Assembly (NCBI GenBank): GCA_029247685.1
Contig: JAQWKT010000026.1
Location: 1 to 63,309, forward strand
Length of the DNA stretch: 63,309 bases
DNA from: Crocinitomicaceae bacterium
GTDB lineage: Bacteria; Bacteroidota; Bacteroidia; Flavobacteriales_D; Crocinitomicaceae
Direction of reading: 5' to 3'
Below the pieces are notes generated by a model. The model searched no databases, had not been told where the DNA came from, and saw only the letters and a list, made by a program, of their open reading frames with translations. This document shows positions 53,740-63,043 of the stretch, piece by piece (the stretch's first letter is position 1; each line of letters starts with the position of its first letter). Both the position numbers and the translations under genes were made by a program.

Positions 53740-54098
53740 ATAAATGCTTCTTTTTTTTGATTTTTGTTTTATTTTCTTGTTCTGCAACAGACGATACTGG
53801 TGGAAATGAAAAACCAAAAGATTTAATCCCAAAAAACAAAATGGCGGTTATTCTTAAAGATTTAATGTTAGTTGAGAGTCATTTTCAAATTAAATATGGT
53901 TCCATGCCAAATTACAAGGAAGGCTTGTTGGTTTCTTCGGATTCTTTATTTAAATCTCATGGAGTCAATGAAAAGCAATTTGATAGAAGTTATAATTACT
54001 ACATGACCCAAAGTGGCGAGTTACATTATATATATAAACAAATCTTAGACACATTAAATGTGGATTATGCAAAAGTTAATTCTCAGATAAACAAATAG
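53736..54098 (+). CDS. DUF4296 domain lipoprotein
   Basis: A 120-residue predicted lipoprotein. The signal segment (MNKCFFFLIFVLFSC) ends in a lipobox cysteine at residue 15. The mature part matches DUF4296: LIPKNKMAVILKDLMLVESHFQIK near residues 30-53, then a helical pattern with FDRSYNYYMTQSGELHYIYKQ. Its function is unknown. It overlaps the dihydroorotase gene by 4 bases and closes the three-gene operon. Confidence 0.88.
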   Translation: MNKCFFFLIFVLFSCSATDDTGGNEKPKDLIPKNKMAVILKDLMLVESHFQIKYGSMPNYKEGLLVSSDSLFKSHGVNEKQFDRSYNYYMTQSGELHYIYKQILDTLNVDYAKVNSQINK

Positions 54099-54138
54099 AT
54101 TTAACTTTTTTAATGTTTTAAAAAACTTTTAAAATCCT

Positions 54139-54146
54139 TACATTTG
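54139..54146 (+). promoter_or_regulatory. TAnnTTTG box in the long leader of acnB
   Basis: TACATTTG is an exact -7 match, 175 bases upstream of the acnB ATG. If used, acnB would have an unusually long leader. No TTG box is at the expected distance. The rest of the 223-base gap has no other clear promoter. Confidence 0.35.
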
Positions 54147-54321
54147 TTACTAATCAGTTGATTTAATTAAAGAAAAACATTGTTTTTTGATCCTGACATG
54201 ATTAAGAGACAGTTTTTGGTTTTCATAATACTAGTGAGAGGATTAACAATTTCCCTAGTTATGATTACTTAATTTTTTTATTTAAATGGGCTAATAAGCA
54301 TTAATAAAAAAGAGATTATTT

Positions 54322-57099
54322 ATGAATCTGTATAAAGAATACATTGAAGAGATAGAAGAACGAAAAATTCAGAATCTAAACCCAAAGCCTATTGATGGTT
54401 CGGAATTACTAAGTGAAGTTATTTTTCAAATCAAGGATTTAAAAAGTCCAGATCGAAAAGATTCATTAGATTTTTTTATTTATAATGTATTACCTGGAAC
54501 AACAAGTGCCGCTGGTGTTAAAGCGAAATTTTTAAAGGAAATTATTCTTGGTGAATTTGATGTTGAAGAAATAAGCCCTTCATTTGCTTTTGAGCTCTTG
54601 TCTCACATGAAGGGTGGGCCTTCTATTGCGGTTCTTCTTGATTTATCTCTTGGTGATGATTTTGTAATTGCCAATCAAGCAGCAAAAGTTTTGAAGACAC
54701 AAGTTTTCCTTTATGAAGCAGATACTAATCGCTTAAAAGAAGCATATGAAAATGGAAATCAAATAGCAAAAGAAATTATAGAAAGTTATGCAAAAGCAGA
54801 ATTTTTCACAAAATTACCAGAAATAGAAGAAGAGGTTCAGGTGGTTACCTATGTTGCTGGAGTTGGCGATATTTCTACAGATCTTCTTTCCCCAGGTGGT
54901 GATGCTCACTCTAGATCAGATAGAGAGTTACATGGCAAATGCATGTTTGAACATAACATTGAACAACAAAAAGAGCTTTTAGCTTTGCAAGAAAAACATC
55001 CCGATAAACGCGTGATGCTTATTGCTGAAAAAGGAACGATGGGAGTTGGTTCTTCAAGAATGTCAGGGGTTAATAATGTGGCTTTGTGGATTGGTAAAAA
55101 AGCAAGTCCATATGTTCCATTTATAAATATTGCTCCAGTAGTTGCTGGAACAAATGGCATTTCTCCCATTTTTTTAACAACGGTTGGAGTAACAGGTGGA
55201 ATTGGCTTGGATCTTAAAAATTGGATTAAGAAAAAGGATGCCAATGGAGATACAATAATGGATGAAGATGGCGAGCCTGTTATTGAGGAGCGGTATTCGG
55301 TTAAAACGGGAACGGTTCTTACCATAAACACAAAAAAGAAAAAATTATACAACGGAGATAAGGAGTTAAGCGATATCTCAGCAGCATTTACACCTCAGAA
55401 AGTGGAATTTATGAGAGCTGGGGGCTCTTATGCAATTGTATTTGGAAAAAAATTACAAACATTTGCATGTAAAACCTTGGGGATTGATACTCATCCAGTA
55501 TTTGCTCCTTCAAAAGAAATATCGCATGAAGGGCAAGGAATGACAGCGGTTGAAAAAATATTTAACAAAAATGCAGTAGGCACAACTCCAGGTAAAGTTT
55601 TACATGCGGGTTCTGATGTGCGTGTTGAGGTAAATATTGTCGGGTCTCAAGATACTACTGGCCTAATGACTTCTCAAGAGTTAGAAATGATGGCTGCAAC
55701 AATTATTTCTCCAATAGTCGATGGAGCATATCAATCTGGTTGTCATACTGCTTCGGTATGGGATGACAAGGCTCAAGAAAATATTCCAAGGTTAATGAAA
55801 TTCATGAATGATTTTGGTTTAATTACAGCTAGAGACCCTTTGGGTAAATACCATGCAATGACCGATGTAATCCATAAAGTATTAAATGACATTACAATTG
55901 ACGATTGGGCAATTATTATTGGAGGGGATTCACATACAAGAATGTCAAAAGGGGTTGCTTTTGGAGCCGATTCCGGAACCGTTGCTCTTGCTTTGGCTAC
56001 AGGAGAAGCCAGTATGCCAATTCCAGAATCTGTAAAAGTCACTTTTAAAGGCGAAATGTCAGAGCATATGGATTTTCGGGATGTGGTTCATGCGACACAA
56101 TCTCAAATGCTTGATCATTTTGGAGGTGACAATGTTTTTCAAGGAAGAATTATTGAAGTGCATATTGGAACACTGCTTGCAGATAAGGCATTTACATTTA
56201 CCGATTGGACAGCAGAGATGAAGGCAAAAGCTTCTATTTGTATTTCAGAGGATGAAACATTAATTGAATCCTTAGAGATTGCAAAAAGTAGAATTAATAT
56301 TATGATTGATAAGGGAATGGATAATTCAAATCAAGTTCTGCAGGGTCTTATCGATAAAGCCAATAACAGAATTACCCAAATTAGATCCGGAGAAAAGCCT
56401 GCACTAACTCCAGATTCTAATGCAAAATATTTTGCGGAGTTTGAGGTAGACTTAAATCTAATATCTCAGCCAATGATTGCTGATCCTGATGTGCATAATG
56501 AGGATGTTTCTAAGCGATATACCCATGATACAATTAGAGCTCTTTCATATTATGGAGGAGAAAAGAAAGTGGATTTGGGTTTTGTAGGTTCCTGTATGGT
56601 GCATAAAGGAGATCTTAAGATTCTTGCGCACATGCTCAGAAACTTAGAAAATATTCATGGCGAAGTTGCTTTTAATGCACCTCTTGTAGTTGCTGCACCA
56701 ACTTATAATATTATTGATGAACTTAAAGATGAAGGGGATTGGGATGTATTACAAAAATATTCTGGTTTTGAGTTTAATGACGATGCCCCAAAGAATAATG
56801 CTCGTAAAGAATATGAAAACATGATGTATCTAGAAAGACCTGGGTGCAACTTGTGCATGGGAAATCAAGAAAAAGCAGCAAAAGGAGATACTGTAATGGC
56901 GACTTCTACTCGTTTATTTAAAGGTCGTGTTGTTGCTGATTCAGATCGAAAAAAAGGCGAGTCTTTGTTGGCTTCGACACCAGTTGTCGTATTATCTGCA
57001 ATACTTGGTAGAACTCCAACAATGGATGAGTATGAAGGAGCAGTGGAAGGAATTAATTTGACAAAATTTGCTCCTCCAAAAGAAAAGATGTGCTCTTAA
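54322..57099 (+). CDS. acnB: Aconitate hydratase B
   Basis: A 925-residue bifunctional aconitase/2-methylisocitrate dehydratase of the AcnB type, longer than the E. coli enzyme (865) as is usual in this phylum. The N-terminal HEAT-like and swivelling domains are present, followed by the core with the 4Fe-4S cysteines in GSCMVHKG (near residue 757) and CNLCMGNQ (near 842-849). It acts in the TCA cycle in the cytoplasm. It has a long leader and is followed by a strong terminator. Confidence 0.96.
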   Translation: MNLYKEYIEEIEERKIQNLNPKPIDGSELLSEVIFQIKDLKSPDRKDSLDFFIYNVLPGTTSAAGVKAKFLKEIILGEFDVEEISPSFAFELLSHMKGGPSIAVLLDLSLGDDFVIANQAAKVLKTQVFLYEADTNRLKEAYENGNQIAKEIIESYAKAEFFTKLPEIEEEVQVVTYVAGVGDISTDLLSPGGDAHSRSDRELHGKCMFEHNIEQQKELLALQEKHPDKRVMLIAEKGTMGVGSSRMSGVNNVALWIGKKASPYVPFINIAPVVAGTNGISPIFLTTVGVTGGIGLDLKNWIKKKDANGDTIMDEDGEPVIEERYSVKTGTVLTINTKKKKLYNGDKELSDISAAFTPQKVEFMRAGGSYAIVFGKKLQTFACKTLGIDTHPVFAPSKEISHEGQGMTAVEKIFNKNAVGTTPGKVLHAGSDVRVEVNIVGSQDTTGLMTSQELEMMAATIISPIVDGAYQSGCHTASVWDDKAQENIPRLMKFMNDFGLITARDPLGKYHAMTDVIHKVLNDITIDDWAIIIGGDSHTRMSKGVAFGADSGTVALALATGEASMPIPESVKVTFKGEMSEHMDFRDVVHATQSQMLDHFGGDNVFQGRIIEVHIGTLLADKAFTFTDWTAEMKAKASICISEDETLIESLEIAKSRINIMIDKGMDNSNQVLQGLIDKANNRITQIRSGEKPALTPDSNAKYFAEFEVDLNLISQPMIADPDVHNEDVSKRYTHDTIRALSYYGGEKKVDLGFVGSCMVHKGDLKILAHMLRNLENIHGEVAFNAPLVVAAPTYNIIDELKDEGDWDVLQKYSGFEFNDDAPKNNARKEYENMMYLERPGCNLCMGNQEKAAKGDTVMATSTRLFKGRVVADSDRKKGESLLASTPVVVLSAILGRTPTMDEYEGAVEGINLTKFAPPKEKMCS

Positions 57100-57125
57100 G
57101 AAAATGAAATAAATGAATGACTAAT

Positions 57126-57157
57126 AAAAAAAGCCAGCTAAATTGCTGGCTTTTTTT
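57126..57157 (+). terminator. Bidirectional terminator after acnB
   Basis: Seven As, GCCAGC, a 6-base loop TAAATT, GCTGGC and seven Ts form a nearly symmetric hairpin between acnB (stop at 57099) and the convergent barrel protein gene (stop at 57179). It should work in both directions. Confidence 0.92.
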
Positions 57158-57178
57158 ATCTGTGTAATATTGTATCTG

Positions 57179-57805
57179 TTATAATTTAACCGCTACACCG
57201 GCCTGAATAATTCCACCACCAAAAGCACCTAACTCAATGTGAGCGCCAATATTTTGAGTGAAATAAAATCGTGCACCAATAGCGATTCTACAAGCTATAG
57301 GAATAAGCGCTTCTTCTTGTTCCAGCGTTGCTTCTCCATTGGTTTTCCAATCTCTTTTTGTTAGTTTATAACCAGCTCCAACGCCAATATATGCATCTAC
57401 TTGATCTGTTTGTACAAAGTGTTTATTTAATCGGACCATTATTCTAGTTCGTTGAGCTAAGTAATCATAGTTATTCATGGACAATGTCGTATCGTATTGT
57501 CCAGATACTTGATTCCACGTATACGTTGTGTCATTTGAATCATAATTATAACCACATCTAACATAGTTAACATCAAAACCGATTCCAATATCTCCTGCAA
57601 TCATGTATTCTGCTCTTGCACCATAAGAAAGGTGGCCGCCATTTATTTTATAATTCAATTCCGAACCATTATCCCAAATCACATTGGATGTTGGAAAGCC
57701 AACATATGGGTCAATTAAGATGCTTCCCATAGTAACAGGGCTTTGTGCAATAGAAAAAGTACTTGTTAAAAGAACTAATCCAAATAATAGTAATGTTTTT
57801 TTCAT
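57179..57805 (-). CDS. Outer membrane beta-barrel protein
   Basis: A 208-residue protein from the ATG at 57803-57805 (MKKTLLLFG); the TTG two codons earlier is less likely. The signal peptide ends at STFSIAQ (residue about 20). The rest has a barrel pattern with MGSILIDPYVGFPTSN, GARAEYMIAGDIGIGFDVNY, ARTIMVRLNKHF-like strands and a C-terminal aromatic-poor end (GIIQAGVAVKL). Similar to porin-family/OmpX-like barrels of the phylum; function unknown. Confidence 0.8.
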   Translation of the reverse strand: MKKTLLLFGLVLLTSTFSIAQSPVTMGSILIDPYVGFPTSNVIWDNGSELNYKINGGHLSYGARAEYMIAGDIGIGFDVNYVRCGYNYDSNDTTYTWNQVSGQYDTTLSMNNYDYLAQRTRIMVRLNKHFVQTDQVDAYIGVGAGYKLTKRDWKTNGEATLEQEEALIPIACRIAIGARFYFTQNIGAHIELGAFGGGIIQAGVAVKL

Positions 57806-57903
57806 AATCAAAAATTTATTTTTTTCAATGTAAAAGTATACGTTTTATATCTAATAAAGGTTATTTTTTTCTTTTAAATACCGTCTTTAATAGCTTTTTC
57901 TAA

Positions 57904-59658
57904 TTAAACTTGTTTATCTTCAGATAGTTGCTGATCATAAAGTTTTTTGTAAAACCCATTGGACATTAATAAGTCTTGATGCGTTCCTTTTTCAATGATC
58001 TCACCTTTATCAAGGACAATTATTTTTGTTGCATGTCTTATTGTCGAAATCCGATGGCTAATGATGATGGTTGTTCGATCTTTCGAATCTCTATTAAGGT
58101 TATGTAGAATTTTATCTTCAGTTTCGGTATCCACAGAAGAAAGGCAATCGTCTAATAAAAGCAGTTTTGGCTTTCTTATTAATGCCCGAGCAATACTTAA
58201 TCGTTGTTTTTGCCCTCCACTAAGATTAACTCCTCTTTCTCCAAGAATTGTTTCATAGGCATCCGGAAAATCTGCTATATTTTCATGAATACATGCATCT
58301 TCACAAGAGTTGATTATGCTTTCATTTTCTTCATGTTTTGTGGATCCAAAAAGAACATTGTTTTTTATGGTATCTGAAAATAAAAAAACATCTTGAGGTA
58401 CAACCCCACAAATGTTATAGTATTCCGTAATATTTACTTTTATTAAATCTTTTTCATCGATTTTGATCTCCCCTGTATCTGCTTTAAAAAGGTTTAAAAG
58501 AAGATTTAAAATAGTAGATTTTCCACTTCCGGTTTTTCCAATAACCCCAAGAGTTTCTCCTTTTTCAACTGAAAAACTAATGTCTTTTAATGCATTTATT
58601 TCGGTTTCTTTATACGTATAACTAAGGTTGTTGAATTCTATTTTCCCATTAAAAATAAATGGTTCTAAACTTCCATTATTACTTAAGTCTTTTTTGTTTA
58701 GGAATTCATTTATTCTTTCCTGCGAAGCTGCAGCTCGTTGAACAATTGACGTAACCCATCCAATACTTGCAAAGGGCCAGGTTAAATTATTAACATAAAA
58801 AATAAATGCAATGATCCCGCCAAGTGAAATTTGATTATTAAAGTTCATGTTTGCGCCAACATAAATAGAAATTAAAGTACTTAATCCAATTAAGAATAAA
58901 ATCGTTGGCATAAAAAGAGCATTTACGACAACCAGTTTCATAGACTTATCTTTATACTCATAAGTTGACTTATCAAATTTGTTATTTATTTCTTTCTCTC
59001 TATTATAGGATTTTAATACGCGAATTCCAGAAAAGGATTCTTGAGCAATTGTAGACAACATAGATTGTTCCTTTTGAACAGAAGTACTTAATTGGTTCAT
59101 CGTTGCCGAAACCTTATAAATTAAAAAAGACATTATAGGTAGTGGAATTAAAACATAAAGAGTTAACTCCATATTAATTTGTATCATTTGAATGATGACC
59201 ATAATCGATAATACAACAAGGTTAATGGAGTACATAATTCCAGGGCCAAGATACATTCGAACTTTACTAACGTCTTCTGAAATACGATTCATTAAATCAC
59301 CAGTAGTGTTTTTTTTATAAAAAGAGACATTTAATTTTTGATAATGAGAATAGATCTCATTTTTTAAATCATATTCAATAAATCTAGAAGCGACAATAAT
59401 TGTTTGTCGAACCAAAAACAAAAAAAATCCTTTTCCCAAAGAAAAAGAAATATAGATCAAACCTATTTTCAAGGCTAATAATAAGGCATTGTCTACTTGA
59501 TAAGAGGAGGAATCGTTAATGAATTCGTCCAATACATCTTTAACATATAAAGGCATTTTCACCGCAAAATAATTTGAAAACACCGTGAAAAGCAAGCCTA
59601 AAATAAGTCGCCATTTATATTTAAATAAATATTTGTTTAGATAGCTAAGTGACTTCAT
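57904..59658 (-). CDS. ABC transporter, fused permease and ATPase (MsbA/MDR-like)
   Basis: A 584-residue half-transporter exporter. Six membrane helices (residues about 15-330) precede the nucleotide-binding domain with Walker A GKTGSGKST near 374-382, the signature LSGGQKQRLSIARAL near 477-491, and Walker B LLLLDDCLSSVD. Likely a lipid or drug flippase at the inner membrane; the substrate cannot be read from sequence. It is monocistronic, with a consensus -7 box upstream. Confidence 0.93.
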   Translation of the reverse strand: MKSLSYLNKYLFKYKWRLILGLLFTVFSNYFAVKMPLYVKDVLDEFINDSSSYQVDNALLLALKIGLIYISFSLGKGFFLFLVRQTIIVASRFIEYDLKNEIYSHYQKLNVSFYKKNTTGDLMNRISEDVSKVRMYLGPGIMYSINLVVLSIMVIIQMIQINMELTLYVLIPLPIMSFLIYKVSATMNQLSTSVQKEQSMLSTIAQESFSGIRVLKSYNREKEINNKFDKSTYEYKDKSMKLVVVNALFMPTILFLIGLSTLISIYVGANMNFNNQISLGGIIAFIFYVNNLTWPFASIGWVTSIVQRAAASQERINEFLNKKDLSNNGSLEPFIFNGKIEFNNLSYTYKETEINALKDISFSVEKGETLGVIGKTGSGKSTILNLLLNLFKADTGEIKIDEKDLIKVNITEYYNICGVVPQDVFLFSDTIKNNVLFGSTKHEENESIINSCEDACIHENIADFPDAYETILGERGVNLSGGQKQRLSIARALIRKPKLLLLDDCLSSVDTETEDKILHNLNRDSKDRTTIIISHRISTIRHATKIIVLDKGEIIEKGTHQDLLMSNGFYKKLYDQQLSEDKQV

Positions 59659-59694
59659 TGATAATTTTCTAATTTTGCCATGCTTTAAGGTTTA

Positions 59695-59702
59695 CAAAAG
59701 TA
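59695..59702 (-). promoter_or_regulatory. TAnnTTTG box ahead of the ABC transporter gene
   Basis: On the minus strand TACTTTTG, an exact -7 match 36 bases before the ATG at 59658. No TTG at consistent spacing. The divergent leucine dehydrogenase gene shares this 81-base gap, where I see no exact plus-strand -7 box. Confidence 0.45.
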
Positions 59703-59739
59703 GGTATTAGAGGCATATGAATGAGAAAATCATAAATAT

Positions 59740-60834
59740 ATGGAAGTAAAAAAAATTAACGACACCGATTTTTCAAGTAATCCTGTTATTGCCCAGATGC
59801 AAAATATGGGTCATGAACAGATACTTTTTTGTAGCGATAAATCTACTGGACTTAAAGCTATTATTGCCGTTCATAATACCATTTTAGGTCCTGCACTAGG
59901 AGGAACAAGAATGTGGAACTATTCGAATGAGCTAGAAGCTTTAAATGATGTGTTAAGATTATCTAAAGGAATGACTTATAAAAACTCCATTTCTGGATTA
60001 AACTTGGGAGGAGGAAAAGCAGTTATTATTGGCAATTCAAGACAGGATAAAACTGAAGCGCTTTTTAGAAAGTTTGGTGAATTTGTAAATAGTCTTGGCG
60101 GAAAATATATTACTGCTGAAGATGTCGGTATTTCTCCTGTGGACATGAATTGGGTTAATATGGAAACAAATCATGTTGTTGGCTTGCCTGGTAAAAGTGG
60201 AGACCCCTCTCCTTTAACAGCATTAGGAGTATATATGGGAATGAAATCTTGTGCTAAAATAAAATATGGCACCGATTCTTTAGAGGGGAAAAAAGTAGCG
60301 GTACAAGGAGTTGGTCATGTTGGGGAGTATTTAGTATCTCATTTAATTAAAGAAAATGCATTAGTTACAGTTACAGATATTCATGAAGACGTCCTTAAAA
60401 GAATTTCTAAAGAATACGGGGTAAATGTTGTGGCTCCTGATGAAATTTATGATGTGGAGATGGATATCTATGCCCCTTGTGCATTGGGTTCAACCATCAA
60501 TGATGAAAATTTGGATCGTTTGTCTTGTTCTATCGTTGCCGGTGCTGCTAATAATCAATTAGAAAATGAAGTAATTCATGGAGATGAACTCCTAAAACGC
60601 AAAATTATATATGCACCAGATTATGTGATTAATGCTGGTGGGGTTATTAACTGTTTTTCAGAAGTAGAAGGACTTTCTTCCCAATGGTCTGTTGGTAAAA
60701 CCAAAGAAATTTACAATACAATTTACAACATTGTTAAGCGTTCGAAAGATGAAGAAAAAGCCACTTATTTGATTGCTAATCAAATGGCAGAAGAACGAAT
60801 AGAAGCAATTGGAAAAGTAAAACTTCCTTTATAA
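59740..60834 (+). CDS. Leucine dehydrogenase (Glu/Leu/Phe/Val dehydrogenase family)
   Basis: A 364-residue amino acid dehydrogenase that deaminates branched-chain amino acids with NAD. LNLGGGKAVI with the catalytic lysine near residue 92, the KYITAEDVG segment near 123-131, GDPSPLTALGVYMG near 148-161 and the Rossmann GVGHVGEYL near 188-196 are all present. The length is that of leucine dehydrogenase. It is followed by nusB after 18 bases. Confidence 0.93.
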   Translation: MEVKKINDTDFSSNPVIAQMQNMGHEQILFCSDKSTGLKAIIAVHNTILGPALGGTRMWNYSNELEALNDVLRLSKGMTYKNSISGLNLGGGKAVIIGNSRQDKTEALFRKFGEFVNSLGGKYITAEDVGISPVDMNWVNMETNHVVGLPGKSGDPSPLTALGVYMGMKSCAKIKYGTDSLEGKKVAVQGVGHVGEYLVSHLIKENALVTVTDIHEDVLKRISKEYGVNVVAPDEIYDVEMDIYAPCALGSTINDENLDRLSCSIVAGAANNQLENEVIHGDELLKRKIIYAPDYVINAGGVINCFSEVEGLSSQWSVGKTKEIYNTIYNIVKRSKDEEKATYLIANQMAEERIEAIGKVKLPL

Positions 60835-60852
60835 TTTTTAAGAGAATTTCTC

Positions 60853-61797
60853 ATGTTAAATAGGCGTTACCTCAGAATAAAAATATTACAAAGTCTTTAT
60901 GCATATTATCAAGCAGGAGATAATCAATTTCATAAACATGAAAAGGATCTTTTTCAATCCATCGATAAAATCCAACAATTATATTTGTTACTGATCTTGA
61001 CATTGCCAGAATTAAAAACAATTGCTAGAGAAGCATTAGAAAAGAAAAAAACAAAAATTTTGCCTTCTAAAGAAGATTTAGAACCAAACACCAAGTGGAT
61101 TAACAACCTGTATATCCAAAAAATAGAGGAATCAAAAATGCTAAGGCAGTTGTCTGAAAAATTAAAAATAAATTGGATAGGTGTTGAAAATAAAGAATTA
61201 TTAATTAAAGTTTTTAAAGAGATAAAAGATACTGAAACGTATTTTGAATTTATGCATAATGATAATATTGGCTTTGAAGAAGACAAGAGTTTTATGATTG
61301 CATTGTTTAAAAATGAAATAGCTAATTCACAGTATTTACATCATTTTTTTGAGGAAAAAAACATTCATTGGATGGATGATCTTGACCATGCGTGTTCCAT
61401 GATATTAAAAACATTCAAAGCCATTAATGAAAAAGATGATTTTGTGGTTTTGCCATTATATAAAAATGAAAATGAAGAAAAAGAATTTGTCTCTACCCTT
61501 TTTAAAAAAACCATTGAAAACGATTTAAAAGCAGAGGCTCTTATTGAAAAATTAACGCAGAACTGGGAGCTCGAAAGAATTGCTAAATTGGATGTGATTT
61601 TATTAAAAATGGGGATATGTGAATTGCTAGAATTTCCTGAAATACCAACTAAAGTAACTTTAAATGAGATTATTGAAATCGCTAAATTTTATAGTACACC
61701 AAAAAGCAGCAATTTTATAAATGGAATTTTGGATAAAGCCATAGAAGAATTAAACATCAATCAAATGCTTTCAAAATCAGGAAGAGGATTAACCTAA
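60853..61797 (+). CDS. nusB: Transcription antitermination factor NusB (long form)
   Basis: A 314-residue NusB homologue, about twice the E. coli length, as is common in Bacteroidota: MLNRRYLRIKILQSLYAYYQ at the N-terminus, an inserted helical region in the middle, and the RNA-binding NusB core towards the C-terminus (ERIAKLDVILLKMGICELLEF, PTKVTLNEIIEIAKFYSTPKS, FINGILDKAIEEL). It binds boxA RNA with S10 to control rRNA transcription. It is between leucine dehydrogenase and the DUF1573 lipoprotein gene. Confidence 0.93.
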   Translation: MLNRRYLRIKILQSLYAYYQAGDNQFHKHEKDLFQSIDKIQQLYLLLILTLPELKTIAREALEKKKTKILPSKEDLEPNTKWINNLYIQKIEESKMLRQLSEKLKINWIGVENKELLIKVFKEIKDTETYFEFMHNDNIGFEEDKSFMIALFKNEIANSQYLHHFFEEKNIHWMDDLDHACSMILKTFKAINEKDDFVVLPLYKNENEEKEFVSTLFKKTIENDLKAEALIEKLTQNWELERIAKLDVILLKMGICELLEFPEIPTKVTLNEIIEIAKFYSTPKSSNFINGILDKAIEELNINQMLSKSGRGLT

Positions 61798-61806
61798 TTA
61801 AAAATT

Positions 61807-62247
61807 ATGAAATTATCTATATTATTATTTTTTTCTATTGTGTTTTTGTTTTCTTGTAAATCAGATGCCGATCAATTGCAAATTGGCCAAAAAACAACGA
61901 TTAAAGTACAATCAAATGATGAAACTGGAAATAAAACAACTTTTAGAGTTTCAGAGGTATATGATGCCAAAGAAGTGATTAAAGGAGAGGTTATAAAAGC
62001 AAAATTTAAGATAACCAATACAGGAAAATACCCTTTGGTTATTTCTTCGGTTAAAGGGTCTTGTTCTTGTACTATTGCATCAAAACCGACAAAGCCAATT
62101 AAACCTGGAGAATCAAAGATGATAACAGCAGATGTTAAAACAGAGAAGAAAAAAGTTGGAAAGCTAACACAATCTGTTAGAATGGTAGCTAACACTGTTC
62201 CATCTGTAACCGTACTTCGGATAACCGCAAACGTGATATCAAAATAA
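61807..62247 (+). CDS. DUF1573 lipoprotein
   Basis: A 146-residue predicted lipoprotein, lipobox cysteine in FLFSCKS (residue about 17). Residues 45-140 form the DUF1573 immunoglobulin-like domain (FKITNTGKYPLVISSVKGSC with the following SCT, KPTKPIKPGESKMITADV). Such proteins are usually periplasmic or surface-exposed in this phylum; function unknown. It lies 9 bases after nusB and 39 bases before yajC, an order typical for Flavobacteriales. Confidence 0.9.
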   Translation: MKLSILLFFSIVFLFSCKSDADQLQIGQKTTIKVQSNDETGNKTTFRVSEVYDAKEVIKGEVIKAKFKITNTGKYPLVISSVKGSCSCTIASKPTKPIKPGESKMITADVKTEKKKVGKLTQSVRMVANTVPSVTVLRITANVISK

Positions 62248-62286
62248 TAAATAAGTAATAAATCAAAAATTCAAAATCAAAAAAAA

Positions 62287-62550
62287 ATGGACCAAATAGT
62301 ATTAATAGTATTGATGATTGTGGTGTTTTATTTTTTCATGATAAGACCAAACATGAAAAAACAAAAAACACTAAAAAAATTCAGAGAAGACCTTTCTGTT
62401 GGAGATAAAGTGGTAACGATTGGGGGAATTCATGGAAAAGTTTTAAGTGTAGATTCAATGACTGTTTTAGTTCAGTCAGATAACTCAAAATTAAGATTTG
62501 ATAAATCTGCTCTTTTAGAATCTGCTGCAGATATTCCTCAAACAAAGTAA
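62287..62550 (+). CDS. yajC: Preprotein translocase subunit YajC
   Basis: An 87-residue inner-membrane accessory protein of the Sec translocon. A single N-terminal helix (IVLIVLMIVVFYFFMIRP) is followed by a basic segment (MKKQKTLKKFREDL) and the small YajC domain with LSVGDKVVTIGGIHGKVLSV. The stop overlaps the ATG of the next gene by one base. Confidence 0.95.
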   Translation: MDQIVLIVLMIVVFYFFMIRPNMKKQKTLKKFREDLSVGDKVVTIGGIHGKVLSVDSMTVLVQSDNSKLRFDKSALLESAADIPQTK

Positions 62551-62996
62551 TGCGATTTTTTTTTGGTTTATTTTTTTGCTTAATACTCCTTTCTTGTTCT
62601 CAAAAGTCAAAAAAGAAAAAGGAGTCAATGGATGCTTCAAAAAATATATTTTCACAAAAAGGGGATGTAAATTCTTCTCAAAATGAAAGACTTGAAACAG
62701 CCGATTATCAACAAAAAGATATTGTAGATACGGAAAAAAAATCACTTGAAACTGTCGATTCTCTCTTAAATAGCCAAAAAAACAACGAATGGAATTTTTG
62801 TGATTGTATATACAAAAAAGATTCCATTAATTTATTGCTTTCTAATGCCTCAGAAATAGACTTAGACGATGTTTTAAGCTTTTCAGAAATCGTGGATAAA
62901 AAATGCAAAGGTTTTTTTGAATATGATGTTTCGAATGTGAATCAACGAAAAAAACATAAAAAGAAAGTAGCGGATTGTATTAACAAAAAACATTAA
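62550..62996 (+). CDS. Hypothetical lipoprotein
   Basis: A 148-residue predicted lipoprotein not recognised. The N-terminal hydrophobic segment ends in LILLSCSQ (lipobox cysteine near residue 16), followed by a Ser- and Lys-rich linker of about 65 residues and a small C-terminal part with three further cysteines (CDC, CKGF, DCINKKH). Translationally coupled to yajC by a one-base overlap. Confidence 0.65.
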   Translation: MRFFFGLFFCLILLSCSQKSKKKKESMDASKNIFSQKGDVNSSQNERLETADYQQKDIVDTEKKSLETVDSLLNSQKNNEWNFCDCIYKKDSINLLLSNASEIDLDDVLSFSEIVDKKCKGFFEYDVSNVNQRKKHKKKVADCINKKH

Positions 62997-63006
62997 ACTA
63001 ATTTCA

Positions 63007-63014
63007 TACCTTTG
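63007..63014 (+). promoter_or_regulatory. TAnnTTTG box ahead of trhO
   Basis: TACCTTTG is an exact -7 match, 29 bases before the ATG at 63044. No TTG box with proper spacing upstream. Confidence 0.45.
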
Positions 63015-63043
63015 TGCCCAATTTACTTTTAAAATTACATAGC

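Noticed and set aside
54906-55352. A 148-codon minus-strand open frame inside acnB
   Set aside because: Antisense shadow of a well-conserved enzyme; composition is not protein-like.
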